Positions 17,624-32,200 of a stretch of DNA of 64,000 bases are shown piece by piece; within the stretch, counting starts at the first letter, position 1, and each line of letters starts with the position of its first letter. Below the pieces are notes generated by a model. That model did no database searches. It was given only the letters and a program-made list of their open reading frames with translations, and was not told the origin of the DNA. The DNA is from Nitrococcus mobilis (GTDB lineage: Bacteria; Pseudomonadota; Gammaproteobacteria; Nitrococcales; Nitrococcaceae). The stretch spans positions 1-64,000 of the forward strand of contig JAGFJL010000059.1 of assembly GCA_024102725.1 (NCBI GenBank), in the 5' to 3' direction. A program made the position numbers and the translations under genes.

Positions 17624-18388
17624 TCAAAGTGGCGGCAAATACCGTAATGGGTCCACCGGCTTGCCGTTGCGCCGAATTTCAAAGTGGGCGGCCGGCTGAT
17701 GCGCGGGCCCGAGGCCCATGCGTGCGATGATCTGCCCGGCACGGACCTGATCGCCTTCGTGGACGAGCAGTTCGCGATTGTAGCCGTAAGCGGTGATATA
17801 AGTGCCATCGTGTCTGACAATGATCAAATTGCCATAGCCCCGCAACCCATTGCCACTGTAGACTACGCGGCCGGCCGCCGCGGCCCGGATCGGCTCGCCC
17901 AGATGGCCTTGCAGCGTAATCCCCTGCATGCCCGCCCCATCGGCCTGAAAATGCCGCAGAACAGTGCCCTCGGCGGGCCAGCGCCAAACGATCCCGGAAT
18001 CCGGCTCGGCCACGGGCGCCGGCTCAGGAGGCTGAGGCTTGGGAACGGGTTTGGGCTTGGCAAGGGGCTTTGACTTTGCCGCCGATTTCACTCGGGTCGG
18101 GCGCTCCACCACCTGACGATTGAGCACGGCGGAAGGGCGCAACCGCAGGCGCTGCTTGGGATAGATCGTATAGGGCGACTCGATGCCATTCCAGCGGGCG
18201 ATGCTCCGATAATCCAAGCCATAGCGCCAAGCCACCGAAAACAGCGTATCGCCTTGGCGTACGATGTATACCCGCGGTGGCGGCCCGGGGGTAAGCGACC
18301 GAAGATCACGGCGGCCGTAATCGAACTCGCTGCAGCCTATGGCGACAAAAGCAAGCACCCCAAGGCCAAGCAAAACACGTCGCGCCAT
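17624..18388 (-). CDS. nlpD: Murein hydrolase activator NlpD (LysM/M23 lipoprotein)
   Basis: An outer-membrane lipoprotein that activates amidases (AmiC in E. coli) during septum splitting. The 254 residues comprise a lipobox ending in VAIGC with Cys19, a LysM domain at about 39-83 ([13 protein letters not shown]), a Lys/Pro-rich linker at about 100-128, and a C-terminal M23 domain. The zinc ligands of active M23 enzymes are missing (YGYNREL where an active enzyme has a histidine motif), as in known NlpD activators. ATG at 18388 overlaps the yqaA stop as TGATG, so translation is probably coupled. Confidence 0.94.
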   Translation of the reverse strand: MARRVLLGLGVLAFVAIGCSEFDYGRRDLRSLTPGPPPRVYIVRQGDTLFSVAWRYGLDYRSIARWNGIESPYTIYPKQRLRLRPSAVLNRQVVERPTRVKSAAKSKPLAKPKPVPKPQPPEPAPVAEPDSGIVWRWPAEGTVLRHFQADGAGMQGITLQGHLGEPIRAAAAGRVVYSGNGLRGYGNLIIVRHDGTYITAYGYNRELLVHEGDQVRAGQIIARMGLGPAHQPAAHFEIRRNGKPVDPLRYLPPL

Positions 18389-18972
18389 CACAACAACCGC
18401 AGGTACACCGCAATCAGCATGAGAACAGCAACCGTCACCCACCCAACCCAGTCGATGTAGGTACGCAGCCAAGGCTCCAGTTTGACCCCACCCCACGCGA
18501 CGAGAATGGCCACCAGAAAAAACCGTCCGCCCCGCCCAAGCAGAGAAGCCAATAGGAATGGAATTATGGCAACGTGCATAGCGCCGGCGGCAATCGTGAA
18601 CACTTTGTAGGGTATCGGCGAGAAACCGGCCACCAAAATCGCCCAAAATCCCCAACGACCGAACCAATCGCGCACCGTGAGATAGCTGTGCCATTGCCCC
18701 CATGAATACAATAAAGGGCGAACGAGTTCAAAAGCATAGTAGCCGATCACATAGCCGAGCAAACCACCGAGCACCGATGCCAGTGTCGTCAGCGAGGCGA
18801 AATGCAATGCTCGGCGCGGCTGCACCAGTACCATCGGCGCCAACATGACATCCGGCGGCACCGGGAAAAAGGAAGACTCGGCGAAGCTCAACGCGGCCAA
18901 AAACCAGGGAGCACGCGGATGGACGGCACCGCACCGCGTAGCGCTATAGAGCCGGCTGAACAAGCGCCTCAT
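18388..18972 (-). CDS. yqaA: YqaA/DedA-family inner-membrane protein
   Basis: A small inner-membrane protein of 194 residues in the DedA/SNARE-associated family. It has about four to five hydrophobic segments and the motifs ESSFFPVPPDV (about 32-42) and GFSPIPYKVFTIAAG (about 115-129), both typical of this family, whose members are thought to flip or transport lipid carriers. It is frequently found between pcm and nlpD in gammaproteobacteria. Its start overlaps the pcm stop by 4 bp (ATGA) and its stop overlaps the nlpD start by 1 bp. The specific substrate is unknown. Confidence 0.9.
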   Translation of the reverse strand: MRRLFSRLYSATRCGAVHPRAPWFLAALSFAESSFFPVPPDVMLAPMVLVQPRRALHFASLTTLASVLGGLLGYVIGYYAFELVRPLLYSWGQWHSYLTVRDWFGRWGFWAILVAGFSPIPYKVFTIAAGAMHVAIIPFLLASLLGRGGRFFLVAILVAWGGVKLEPWLRTYIDWVGWVTVAVLMLIAVYLRLL

Positions 18973-19631
18973 CCGAGACCGTGCTTCATCGGCACGAAGC
19001 TCACGTGGCTGACATCACGACAAATCAGCCCCTGCTCAGTACGCTCGCAAACGCGCATACACTGATTCCCGCCCGCACCGACAGGTGCTACCAGCCGACC
19101 ACCCAAGGCCAGCTGCTCGACTAAACTCTGAGGAATCGTCAGCGGCGCCGCCGTAAGGATGATGCCATCGAAGGGGGCCTCACCGGGCCAACCCTCGTGA
19201 CCGTCCCCCAGACGCAGACGAACATTGCTCAGCCGCAGCTCGCATATCAGACGATGGGCGCGATTATGCAGCACGCGTAACCGCTCGATACTAAAGACAT
19301 TCTGGATCAAATTCGCAAGCACCACGGCCTGATAAGCCGAGCCCGTACCCACCTCCAATACCTTGTGCAACTCTTGCCCTTCCAGCAACAGCTGGGTCAT
19401 CTGGGCGACGATAAACGGTTGCGAAATGGTCTGACCATAACCGATGGGCAGAGCGGTATCATCATAAGCACGGCTTGCCAGCGCCTCCTCAACGAACAGG
19501 TGACGCGGGACCTGGCGGATCGCGTTGAGCACTCGCGGATCGGTTATACCGGCTTTGCTGAGACGCGCCACCAGCCGCTCACGCGTACGCTGCGAGGTCA
19601 TGCCGATTCCCGTTACGCGACGCCCATCCAT
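18969..19631 (-). CDS. pcm: Protein-L-isoaspartate O-methyltransferase
   Basis: Methylates abnormal L-isoaspartyl residues so that damaged proteins can be repaired, using S-adenosylmethionine. The 220-residue form starts at the ATG at 19631 that overlaps the surE stop (TGATG); a start at 19601 (MTSQRTRERL) is equally common in homologues. Family features are LPIGYGQTISQPF, the SAM-binding VLEVGTGSAYQ (Ala in place of the more usual Gly in GSGYQ), and GDGHEGWP. The surE-pcm pairing before nlpD-rpoS is classical and links protein repair to stationary phase. Confidence 0.95.
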   Translation of the reverse strand: MDGRRVTGIGMTSQRTRERLVARLSKAGITDPRVLNAIRQVPRHLFVEEALASRAYDDTALPIGYGQTISQPFIVAQMTQLLLEGQELHKVLEVGTGSAYQAVVLANLIQNVFSIERLRVLHNRAHRLICELRLSNVRLRLGDGHEGWPGEAPFDGIILTAAPLTIPQSLVEQLALGGRLVAPVGAGGNQCMRVCERTEQGLICRDVSHVSFVPMKHGLG

Positions 19632-20380
19632 CAACGCAACCCTTCGATCCATCCTGCGATCTGATCCAACGCTTGGTACCGAGTCAGATCGACCTGAATG
19701 GGGGTGATCGAGACAAAACCGCGGTTCACCGCGTGGAAATCGGTCCCGGGCCCCGCATCCTGTTCCATGCCCGGGGGACCAATCCAATAGATCGGGCGAC
19801 CGCGGGGATCCTCGGAGCGCACAACCGCCTCGGCTTGATGACGCTGCCCCAACCGAGTCGCCTCGAAACCATTGAGCTCCTGCCACGGGCGGTCGGGAAC
19901 GTTGACGTTGAGTATGGTGTCGGCCGGCAGTGGATCCATTTTCAAGCGCTCGAAGAGCAAGCGGGCCACCTGCGTAGCGGTATCGTAGCGGGTAGGCGAT
20001 GCCGCCGCCAAGGAGATCGCGATAGCCGGCAGGCCAAGGAAACGTCCTTCCATCGCGGCCGCAACGGTCCCGCTGTAGAGCACGTCATCGCCCAGGTTCG
20101 CACCGGCGTTGATGCCAGAGATCACCATATCCGGTTGATGGTCGAGCAGCCCGGTGACCGCCAGATGAACACAATCGGTCGGCGTGCCCTCGACACGGTA
20201 GACATCCGGCGCGAGGCGCGTGACTCGAATGGGGTAATCCAGTGTCAGCGAGTTACTCGCACCGCTGCGATCCCGTTCCGGGGCCACGACCGTAACATCT
20301 GCGACCTCCCGCAGCGCCTGCGCGAGCTCGATGATTCCACATGCCTGATAACCATCGTCATTACTGACCAGTAACCGCAT
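19631..20380 (-). CDS. surE: 5'/3'-nucleotidase SurE
   Basis: A metal-dependent phosphatase that dephosphorylates nucleoside monophosphates and short polyphosphate. The 249 residues match the family. The metal site is SNDDGY at 6-11, followed by Ser43-type ligand region GASNSLTL and [19 protein letters not shown]. Position 14 is Cys in QACGI where many homologues have Pro (APGI). It is the first gene of surE-pcm-yqaA-nlpD, with translational overlap into pcm. The ribosome binding site is weak. Confidence 0.96.
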   Translation of the reverse strand: MRLLVSNDDGYQACGIIELAQALREVADVTVVAPERDRSGASNSLTLDYPIRVTRLAPDVYRVEGTPTDCVHLAVTGLLDHQPDMVISGINAGANLGDDVLYSGTVAAAMEGRFLGLPAIAISLAAASPTRYDTATQVARLLFERLKMDPLPADTILNVNVPDRPWQELNGFEATRLGQRHQAEAVVRSEDPRGRPIYWIGPPGMEQDAGPGTDFHAVNRGFVSITPIQVDLTRYQALDQIAGWIEGLR

Positions 20381-20700
20381 GATCTTGCGTGCACTTCCTA
20401 GTTACGACGCGCCTCAGCGTAGCTGATCCTCATCACATCGAGCCCTCCTCCGATGCTGTGCCGGCGGCAAGGACGGGTCGGTTGCGGCAACGCCTGCCTG
20501 CGAAACCGTGTGATAACGAGATCAATCCGAGTGACGCGTTGGTCCCGCTTCGATGCATCCCTGCCTACTCTCAGCGCACTCCCAGCTTAGAGCGTGCCTC
20601 GCTTTCTGGTTAGGCTCTGCCTCGCGCTTGCCTATTCAAGTATTCCAGCTGTTAGGATAACAGTAACGAAGGAGCGAACCTTCAAGGGTCATTAAGCATC
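20381..20700. promoter_or_regulatory. Divergent surE/smr intergenic region with a perfect palindrome
   Basis: These 320 bp separate two divergent genes and must contain promoters for both. The only clear element is the perfect inverted repeat CTGTTA-GGA-TAACAG at 20649-20663, about 40 bp before smr, which could be an operator or overlap a -10 box (TAGGAT). A small hairpin GAAGG/CCTTC (20668-20672 with 20679-20683) follows. A 74-codon open frame at 20389-20613 has no coding signature. No RNA gene is seen. Confidence 0.4.
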
Positions 20701-21261
20701 ATGGCCGACCGAGATCACGATGCCGATTTAGAGTTCTTCCGGGCAGCCATGCAGCGTGTGCAGCCGCTCGATGTCGATGAAGCTCCTGACATCGACACTC
20801 CACGCCCGGCTCCTGTTCCCTTGCAACGACTGGCCGATGATCGCGCCGTCCTGCAAGCGCTGCTGCGGCCGGCTGACGGGGTAGCAATCCCGTACAATGA
20901 AACCGGCGAGGAACTCGCCTATCTGCGCCCCGGTCTGCAGTACCGGATATTGCGCCGACTCAAGCGTGGTTATTACCGCGTCGCTGCCGAACTGGACTTG
21001 CATGGGATGACCGCCGCCACCGCCCGACACGCCTTAACGCGCTTTCTTAGCTGCTGCCGTCAGCGCGATTATCGCTGTGTGCGAATTATCCACGGCAAAG
21101 GCCGGCGCTCCAGCAATCGCGGGCCGATCCTCAAAGGCAGAGTAGATCACTGGCTGCGGCAACGAGCAGAAGTGCTTGCCTTCTGTTCCGCCCGGCCGGT
21201 GGACGGCGGCACCGGCGCCGTCTACGTGCTGCTACAGCATCACCGCACGTCAGTTATCTGA
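20701..21261 (+). CDS. Smr-domain protein (SmrA/SmrB-like)
   Basis: A protein of 186 residues with a charged N-terminal extension and a C-terminal Smr domain, a nuclease fold. ELDLHGMTAATARHAL (about 98-113) and IIHGKGRRSSNRGPILK (about 130-146) are the two signature motifs (LDLHG and HGKG). E. coli SmrB cuts mRNA at collided ribosomes; this protein is of comparable size and domain order, but assignment to SmrA or SmrB is not certain. It sits on the opposite strand between ispF and surE, where truD is found in many relatives. The closest purine-rich stretch, AAGGG at 20684-20688, is 12 nt upstream of the ATG. Confidence 0.9.
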   Translation: MADRDHDADLEFFRAAMQRVQPLDVDEAPDIDTPRPAPVPLQRLADDRAVLQALLRPADGVAIPYNETGEELAYLRPGLQYRILRRLKRGYYRVAAELDLHGMTAATARHALTRFLSCCRQRDYRCVRIIHGKGRRSSNRGPILKGRVDHWLRQRAEVLAFCSARPVDGGTGAVYVLLQHHRTSVI

Positions 21262-21336
21262 GAGCCGTCCAGCCCACGCAAAACCGCAAAATGCTATAGT
21301 ATAATCTTGCTATCTTGTCCGGAGCGATGGCTCACA

Positions 21337-21822
21337 TCAAGTTACGCAGCGGGTCACCAAGGCGACCGCGAGTGCCGCCAGTCCCTCCTCGCGCCCGGCA
21401 AAACCCATGGTCTCGGTTGTCGTTGCTTTGATGTTCACCCGGTCGGCTTCGATGCCCAAATCCTCGGCCACATTTGCCGCCATCTGCGGTAGATAAGCCG
21501 CGAGTCGTGGGCGTTGGGCAATGATCGTGGCATCGATATTAAGCGCCTCCCAGCCCCGCGTCCGCAGCAGTGCCCCGGCCTGACGCAGCAACCTGCGGCT
21601 ATCAATACCGGCATACCGCTCGTCGCTATCCGGGAAGTGACGCCCGAGATCGCCAGCTCCAACCGCGCCGAGCAAGGCGTCGGTGATCGCGTGCAGCAAA
21701 CAATCGCCATCGGAGTGCGCCTGCAGGCTCCGGTGAAAGGGAATGGCCACCCCACCCAACACCAGCCCCCCCCCGTCGCAGAAGCGATGTGCATCGAAGC
21801 CTTGTCCGATACGCAACATCAT
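21337..21822 (-). CDS. ispF: 2-C-methyl-D-erythritol 2,4-cyclodiphosphate synthase
   Basis: Forms the cyclic diphosphate intermediate of the MEP isoprenoid pathway. The 161 residues match the family. Zinc ligands are in GFDAHRF near the N terminus and AHSDGDCLLHA near 36-46, and the C terminus has the conserved NIKATTTETMGFAGREEGLAA. The start overlaps the ispD stop by 4 bp (ATGA), with a second ATG immediately after, so the two enzymes, which act two steps apart, are translationally coupled. Confidence 0.97.
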   Translation of the reverse strand: MMLRIGQGFDAHRFCDGGGLVLGGVAIPFHRSLQAHSDGDCLLHAITDALLGAVGAGDLGRHFPDSDERYAGIDSRRLLRQAGALLRTRGWEALNIDATIIAQRPRLAAYLPQMAANVAEDLGIEADRVNIKATTTETMGFAGREEGLAALAVALVTRCVT

Positions 21823-22544
21823 ATCGACTTCGTGGCGCGCACGCCCACCAAGATGCGTTCGATCAAGCCCTGATCGGAAGGATGGGTGAGCTTGATGTTA
21901 TGCAACGCGCCTTCAACCAACCGCGGGCGCGCGCCGATGCGCTCCAGCGCCTGTGCCTCGTCGGTGATTTCGACACCTTCCGCCGCCGCGCGTTCAAGTG
22001 CAGCACGCAGCCGACCCAACGGGAAGAGTTGCGGTGTCAATGCTTGCCACAAGTCGCCCCGATCCACCGTCGTCACCACCCGACCTTCGCTGTCCGCGCG
22101 CTTCAACGTGTCGCGCACGGGCATTGCTAACAGGCCGCCATCGGGATGGTCACCCACTTCGGCAATCAGTCGCTCGATCTCGGAGGGCGTCACACAAGGC
22201 CGAGCGGCATCATGGACCAGCACCAACTGCTGTGGGTGCGCGTCCCACTCGGCGAGTCGCTGCAGGCCGCTCAAAACCGATTCGGCTCGGCTCGCGCCGC
22301 CGGTACACGTGCTAATACGCGGATGATCGGCAAAGCCAAGCTTGGGCCATAGGTGATCGCCGTTTGCCAGCGCGACGACGATACGCTGAATGGCGGTCAC
22401 TGCCAGCAACGCCTCAAGCGTCCAAGCAAGCACGCAACGTCCGTTCACCTGCAAGTACTGCTTGGCCAGCGTGCCCCCGAAGCGTCGGCCGGCGCCCGCG
22501 GCTGGAACGACGGCCCAACACCCGCCACTGCGGTCAATCGTCAT
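21819..22544 (-). CDS. ispD: 2-C-methyl-D-erythritol 4-phosphate cytidylyltransferase
   Basis: Attaches CMP to methylerythritol phosphate in the MEP pathway. The nucleotide-binding loop is PAAGAGRRFGG with KQY shortly after, and the family block VLVHDAARPCV lies near 109-119. The ATG at 22544 is used; a GTG four codons upstream at 22556 is a possible alternative. Either start overlaps the ftsB stop, giving an overlap of 11 bp or more. In the string dxr (41504-42697) is a further enzyme of the same pathway. Confidence 0.96.
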   Translation of the reverse strand: MTIDRSGGCWAVVPAAGAGRRFGGTLAKQYLQVNGRCVLAWTLEALLAVTAIQRIVVALANGDHLWPKLGFADHPRISTCTGGASRAESVLSGLQRLAEWDAHPQQLVLVHDAARPCVTPSEIERLIAEVGDHPDGGLLAMPVRDTLKRADSEGRVVTTVDRGDLWQALTPQLFPLGRLRAALERAAAEGVEITDEAQALERIGARPRLVEGALHNIKLTHPSDQGLIERILVGVRATKSI

Positions 22545-22815
22545 CGTGTGAAACACCCTGATAAAAGGTCTCGTCGCGACCGATCATGCCGAGTTCTCGC
22601 CGGGCCCGCTCCTCCAGCCCCTGCAGCCCTTGCTTGAGATCCCGCACATCGGCCGCCAGCGCCTGATTGCGACGCCGCAGCTCGACATTTTCTTGGCGCT
22701 GCTCGGCCACCGCCTGGCGCAATTGCAGCACCTCTGCGATATTGCCGTCACCACCCCACAGGCGCAACTGCAACGCCAACAACAGCAGCACCAAAAGACC
22801 GACAACCCAGCGCAC
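22534..22815 (-). CDS. ftsB: Cell division protein FtsB
   Basis: A bitopic inner-membrane protein of the FtsQLB complex that activates septal peptidoglycan synthesis. From the GTG at 22815 it has 93 residues: a membrane segment at about 3-20 (WVVGLLVLLLLALQLRLW), then a coiled coil from about 28 to 70. The GTG start is inferred: GGAGGAG lies 9 nt upstream, and homologues begin just before the membrane segment. The longer open frame would overlap eno and is rejected. The ftsB-ispD-ispF order is conserved. Confidence 0.9.
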   Translation of the reverse strand: MRWVVGLLVLLLLALQLRLWGGDGNIAEVLQLRQAVAEQRQENVELRRRNQALAADVRDLKQGLQGLEERARRELGMIGRDETFYQGVSHDDD

Positions 22816-22834
22816 GGACCACCGCTCCTCCTTA

Positions 22835-24154
<1,320 letters not shown>

Positions 24155-24201
24155 CTAGGGCCGCTTTAGTATGTCTATGGGCAGATCGGTCGACATCCGC
24201 G

Positions 24202-25047
24202 TTATGCCGGCTCCAATTCAATAAAGCCGCCTCGTTTAACCCCGCCGTCGATTTCCTTGAGCATCTCGAGCAGGCGGCGCATCCGTGCCAGCGGCCAAGA
24301 ATTGGGACCATCGCTCAATGCCTCGTCGGGCCTGGGATGGGTCTCCATGAATAGTCCGCAGACCCCGGCCGCCACCGCCGCGCGAGCGAGTACCGGAATG
24401 AACTCGCGCTGACCTCCCGAAACCGTTCCTTGCCCACCAGGCAATTGGACCGAATGGGTGGCATCGAATACAACCGGGCTGCCGCTCTGGCGCAAAGCCG
24501 CCAGCGAGCGCATATCGCAGACTAGGTTATTGTAACCGAAGGACACCCCTCGCTCGCAGACGAGAATGCGCTGATTACCCACCGCGCGGGCTTTCTCCAC
24601 CACATGGACCATATCCCAGGGCGCCAGAAACTGCCCCTTTTTGATGTTCACCGGCAATCCCTGCCGGGCGACCTTTTGAATGAAGTTGGTCTGGCGACAG
24701 AGGAAGGCTGGAGTCTGCAGCAAATCGACGACCGCGGCCACCTCGCCAAGGGGCGTGTCCTCATGGACATCGGTCAGCACGGGCACCCCGATCTCGCGGC
24801 GTACCTGCTCGAGGATGCGCAACCCCGCTTCCAGGCCCGGTCCGCGGAAACTGTGGTGTGAGGAGCGGTTGGCTTTATCGAACGAACTTTTATAAACGAA
24901 TGGGATCGCGAGCGTGCGGCAGATTTCCTTGAGTTCGCCGGCGCTGTCCAGCGCGAGTTGCTCCGACTCCACTACGCAAGGTCCCGCAATCAAGAACAAG
25001 GGCTGGTCGAGCCCCACCGGAAAGCCGCAAAGCTCGAACGCGGCCAT
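24202..25047 (-). CDS. kdsA: 3-deoxy-8-phosphooctulonate (KDO-8-phosphate) synthase
   Basis: Condenses phosphoenolpyruvate with arabinose 5-phosphate, the first step toward KDO for lipopolysaccharide. The 281 residues match the family. Family motifs include [11 protein letters not shown] near the N terminus, [12 protein letters not shown]-like [19 protein letters not shown] and [10 protein letters not shown]-like [13 protein letters not shown]. It starts 3 bp after pyrG ends, so the pyrG-kdsA-eno genes form one operon. Its PEP substrate is made by the neighbouring enolase. Confidence 0.97.
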   Translation of the reverse strand: MAAFELCGFPVGLDQPLFLIAGPCVVESEQLALDSAGELKEICRTLAIPFVYKSSFDKANRSSHHSFRGPGLEAGLRILEQVRREIGVPVLTDVHEDTPLGEVAAVVDLLQTPAFLCRQTNFIQKVARQGLPVNIKKGQFLAPWDMVHVVEKARAVGNQRILVCERGVSFGYNNLVCDMRSLAALRQSGSPVVFDATHSVQLPGGQGTVSGGQREFIPVLARAAVAAGVCGLFMETHPRPDEALSDGPNSWPLARMRRLLEMLKEIDGGVKRGGFIELEPA

Positions 25048-25050
25048 GAC

Positions 25051-28144
<3,094 letters not shown>

Positions 28145-28157
28145 ATCCGCCTAGCCA

Positions 28158-29117
28158 CTACTCGCGATAGCTACCGAACCGCATGAGCCGCTCATAGCGC
28201 TGCTGCACCAACTGATCGGTATCGATATCAGCCAGCTTGCCGAGGACATCCAGTAACGCGGTCCGCAGGGTCTCGCTCATGGCCGCGTAATCGCGGTGGG
28301 CGCCACCAAGCGGTTCGACCAGCACCTCATCGACCAGCCCCAGCTTATGCAACTGCTCGGCCGTGATCCCCATGGCCTCGGCCGCCTCGGCTGCCTTCTC
28401 CGGGCTCTTCCAGAGGATGGCGGCACAACCCTCGGGAGAGATCACGGCATAAGTGCTGTAGCTCAACATCAACAGGCGATCACCGACTCCGATCGCCAGC
28501 GCGCCGCCCGAGCCGCCTTCGCCGATTACGGTACTGACGATCGGCGTGCGCAGTTCCGCCATGGCTTTGAGGTTATAGGCGATCGCCTCGCTCTGGCCGC
28601 GCTCCTCGGCACCGACTCCCGGGTAGGCGCCGGGAGTATCGATGAAGGTCAGAATCGGCAGGCGCAGACGCTCAGCCAACTGCATCAACCGCAAGGCCTT
28701 GCGATAGCCCTCCGGGCGGGGCATGCCGAAGTTGCGCAGAAGCTTCTCCTTGGTGTCGCGCCCCTTCTGGTGGCCGATCACCATCACCGGTTGCCCGTCG
28801 AGGCGCGCCACGCCACCGACGATCGCCGGATCGTCACCGAAGCGCCGATCGCCGTGCAATTCCTCGAACTCGGTGAATATCCGCTGCAAGTAATCCAGGG
28901 TATAGGGTCGTTGGGGATGCCGAGCAAGCTGAGCAATTTGCCAAGAGGAGAGCGAGGCGAAGATCTGCTCGGTCAACTGCCGGCTCTTCTGCTGCAGGCG
29001 GTTGATTTCGTCGTTTATATTGACCTCGGCGTCATTGCCGACATAACGCAGCTCCTCGATCTTCACTTCCAGTTCGGCGATGGGGCGTTCGAAGTCGAGG
29101 CAATTCAAATTCATCAT
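28158..29117 (-). CDS. accA: Acetyl-CoA carboxylase, carboxyltransferase alpha subunit
   Basis: Together with AccD transfers the carboxyl group from biotin to acetyl-CoA, the committed step of fatty acid synthesis. The 319 residues match E. coli AccA. Conserved features are the N-terminal [15 protein letters not shown], the oxyanion and CoA-binding region [18 protein letters not shown], and [20 protein letters not shown]. Two ATG codons in a row (29117 and 29114) are alternative starts. An AT-rich patch at about 29155-29175 upstream probably contains its promoter. Confidence 0.97.
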   Translation of the reverse strand: MMNLNCLDFERPIAELEVKIEELRYVGNDAEVNINDEINRLQQKSRQLTEQIFASLSSWQIAQLARHPQRPYTLDYLQRIFTEFEELHGDRRFGDDPAIVGGVARLDGQPVMVIGHQKGRDTKEKLLRNFGMPRPEGYRKALRLMQLAERLRLPILTFIDTPGAYPGVGAEERGQSEAIAYNLKAMAELRTPIVSTVIGEGGSGGALAIGVGDRLLMLSYSTYAVISPEGCAAILWKSPEKAAEAAEAMGITAEQLHKLGLVDEVLVEPLGGAHRDYAAMSETLRTALLDVLGKLADIDTDQLVQQRYERLMRFGSYRE

Positions 29118-29283
29118 GCCTACCCGCGTCAGCGCGATCGCTATGGTAATACCTAAATTTTATAATTTTAACATGCTCAACACCCCGCCCGGGCCATCCC
29201 CTCGCATCCTAAAATCGACGCCGGCCGATCCATCTGCCGCGGCAACGCAGCGCACGGCCCACACCGTCAGATACGGACACACC
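29118..29283 (-). promoter_or_regulatory. dnaE-accA spacer with AT-rich patch, possible accA promoter
   Basis: The 166-bp spacer is GC-rich apart from a strongly AT-rich run at 29154-29175, about 40-60 bp before the accA start. It includes a TATAAA-like element on the minus strand. I cannot assign a convincing -35 box at the proper spacing, so the exact promoter is left open. No small gene or RNA was seen here. Confidence 0.35.
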
Positions 29284-32200
29284 TCAATAGACGATCCGGA
29301 TCGTAGCCGGGTCGGCTACATGGCCAAGACCTTCGAGCAGCTCATCGGTAGGCCGAACACTCCAGGCCGAGCCCAACCGCAGCGTCACCCAGGCGCCCCG
29401 ACCCTGATATTCGAGCCAGACCGGGCAACGACCTTGCCGAAACGGCTCTAGTACCTCGCGCAACGCCGGTATGAAACCACCCCTCGCCTGCGCTGCGGTA
29501 ACACCGAGCACGAGACAGCGAGCATAAGTCTCGCGTGCCTCACCGATATCGAGCACGCGCTCGGCGACGACCCGAAAACCGTCCGTGAACTCGTCATAGC
29601 CGAGCGCGCCTTCGACCACCAGCAGTTGGTCCTTAACCAATCGATGCTGAAAACGCTTGTAAGCCTCTGGAAAGACAATCACATCCATGCGCCCAGTGCG
29701 GTCATCCAGAGTGATGAACCCCATCCGCCCGCCGTTTTGGGTGGGGCGTGCGCGCAGCGCCACCACAAGGCCGGCGACAACCACCTTACGCTCTCCCTCC
29801 CGCGCGCGTCCAACGCTCCGCGCCGGCTCACCGCAGACGCCAGCGCTCACTTGGTTGAGCCGCGCACTGACAATACCACCGAGCTCCGCCTCGTAACGCT
29901 CGATCGGATGCCCGGTCAGATAGAGCCCGAGCGTTGCCTTCTCGGCAGCCAGCCGCTCCTGATCGTCCCATTCCGGCACGTTCGGGCAGCGCATCACCGG
30001 TGGGGCTTGCTCGAGCGGCGTTGCTCCCAGGCCAAACAGATCAACCTGTCCGGTATCCCGATTACGGCACTGCTGCTCAGCCGAGCGCAGCGCTTCCGGC
30101 AAATGCTGCCAAGCGGTCGCCCGGTTAACAGCCAGAGTGTCCAGACTGCCCGAGCGAATCAGGGTCTCTATGACGCGTTTGTTGACGCGACGCAGATCGA
30201 CCCGGCGGCAAAGATCGAATAAATCAATATACGGCCCACCAGCCTCGCGCGCTTCGATCAGCGCCTCGATGGCGGACAGCCCAAGACCCTTCACCGCCCC
30301 CAGACCGTAGACGATGTGCGTAGCCTCACGAGCCTGGAACTTATAGCCCGAGCGATTGACATCCGGCGGATCGAGGATGATCTGCATGCGACGACACTCA
30401 TCGATCAGAGCAACCACCTTGTCGGTGTTGTCCATGTCGGAGGAGAGCACCGCCGCCATGAACGGCGCCGGATAGTGGGCCTTGAGCCAAGCGGTTTGAT
30501 AGGCGAGTAGCGCGTAGGCTGCGGAATGTGATTTGTTGAAACCATAACCAGCGAACTTCTCCATCAGATCAAAGAGCCCTTCGGCTTGGTGCCTGGGCAA
30601 ACCACGCTCGGTGGCGCCTTGGAGGAAAATATGGCGTTGTTGCGCCATCTCCTGCGGCTTTTTCTTGCCCATGGCGCGGCGCAGTAGATCGGCGCCTCCG
30701 AGGCTGTATCCGGCCAGGGTCTGAGCAATCTGCATTACCTGCTCTTGGTAGAGAATAATGCCATAGGTCGACTTTAGAATCGGCTCCAACGCCTCGTGAT
30801 GGAGCGCGCGGTTGGGGTAGGCTACCGCGGCGCGACCGTGTTTGCGCGCAATAAAATCATCCACCATGCCCGACTGCAGTGGCCCGGGACGAAACAAAGC
30901 CACCAACGCGATAATGTCCTCAAAGGTATCCGGCTGCAGACGCCGCATCAGGTCTTTCATGCCCCGCGATTCGAGCTGAAACACGGCCGTGGTCGCGCAC
31001 CGCTTGAGCAGTTCGAAGGTTTTAGAATCATTCAGCGCAATAGCAGCGATACCCAGTTCCGATTCGCCGCAGGCGCTGCGTTGCGCATTCACCGCCTTGA
31101 CGGTCCAATCGATGATCGTCAGCGTGCGCAGGCCGAGGAAATCGAATTTCACCAGGCCCACCGCTTCGATATCGTCCTTGTCGTACTGCGTCGCCAGCCC
31201 CTGTCCGCCCGGCTCGCAGTACAACGGGGCGAAATCAGTGAGATCGGAAGGGGCAATCACGACACCGCCGGCATGCCGCCCCACGTTACGCGCCAGCCCC
31301 TCCAACTTACGCGCCATGTCCAGCAGCGTCCGCACCTCCTCGTCCTCACGGTAAAGTCGGTGCAGTTCCTCCTCCTGCGCCAGCGCTTTCTCCAGGGTGA
31401 TCCCGATCTCGAACGGAATCATTTTGGCGATACGATCCACATAGCCGTAGGGATGGCCCAGGACGCGGCCGACATCGCGCACCACGGCGCGCGCGGCCAT
31501 GGTACCGTGCGTAACGATCTGCGAGACCTTGTCCCGCCCGTAACGCCCACCGACATAATCGATGACCCGATCGCGGTTCTCCATGCAGAAGTCGACATCG
31601 AAGTCGGGCATAGAAACCCGCTCCGGATTGAGGAAACGTTCGAAAAGCAAATCGTAGCTCAAGGGGTCTAAGTCCGTAATTTGCAAGGCATAGGCCACCA
31701 GAGAACCGGCCCCCGAGCCGCGTCCCGGACCCACCGGAATTCCCTGGCGCTTGGCCCAACGGATGAAATCCGCCACGATCAGGAAATAGCCGGGAAATCC
31801 CATTTGGTTGATCACTTCCAGCTCGCGCTCGAGGCGCTCGGAGTAATTCCGCCTGACCTCAGCGCCATCCGGGTGATCCGCAGCCAAGGAGCGCTGCAGC
31901 CGCTCTTCCAACCCCCGCTCGGCCTCTTGACGCAGCACGGCGTCGATGCTCACTCCTTCAGGAATAGGAAATACGGGTAAGGCACTACGGCTCAGTGTCA
32001 GGTGGAGATTGCAACGGCGGGCAATCTCCACCGTGTTCTCCAACGCCTCGGGCACGTCGGCGAACAGCTCGGCCATTTCCTCCGGCGTGCGCAAGTATTG
32101 CTGCTCGCTATAGTGCCGAGGTCGATGCTTATCAGCCAGCGTACGGCCGTCCTGGATGCACACCCGTACCTCATGGGCGGCGTAATCTTCCGGGCGCAGA

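Noticed and set aside
16461-17627. RpoS with a 54-residue N-terminal extension
   Set aside because: The internal ATG at 17465 has a strong GGAGGAG site and matches the family start.
17624-18703. NlpD frame extended 105 codons upstream
   Set aside because: The extension overlaps yqaA and would bury the lipoprotein signal peptide, which begins at the ATG at 18388.
20389-20613. 74-codon open frame in the surE-smr spacer
   Set aside because: No ribosome binding site, no recognisable protein character, and it lies in a divergent promoter region.
21277-21305. TATAAT on the plus strand in the smr-ispF convergent gap
   Set aside because: The -10 box is perfect, but no -35 box lies at 16-18 bp and transcription would run antisense into ispF. 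It is probably a chance AT-rich patch.
28296-29156. 286-codon open frame antisense to accA
   Set aside because: Long antisense frames are expected opposite GC-rich genes. The accA frame is certain, and the antisense product has no recognisable motif. The same reasoning applies to frames antisense to tilS, dnaE and pepN.
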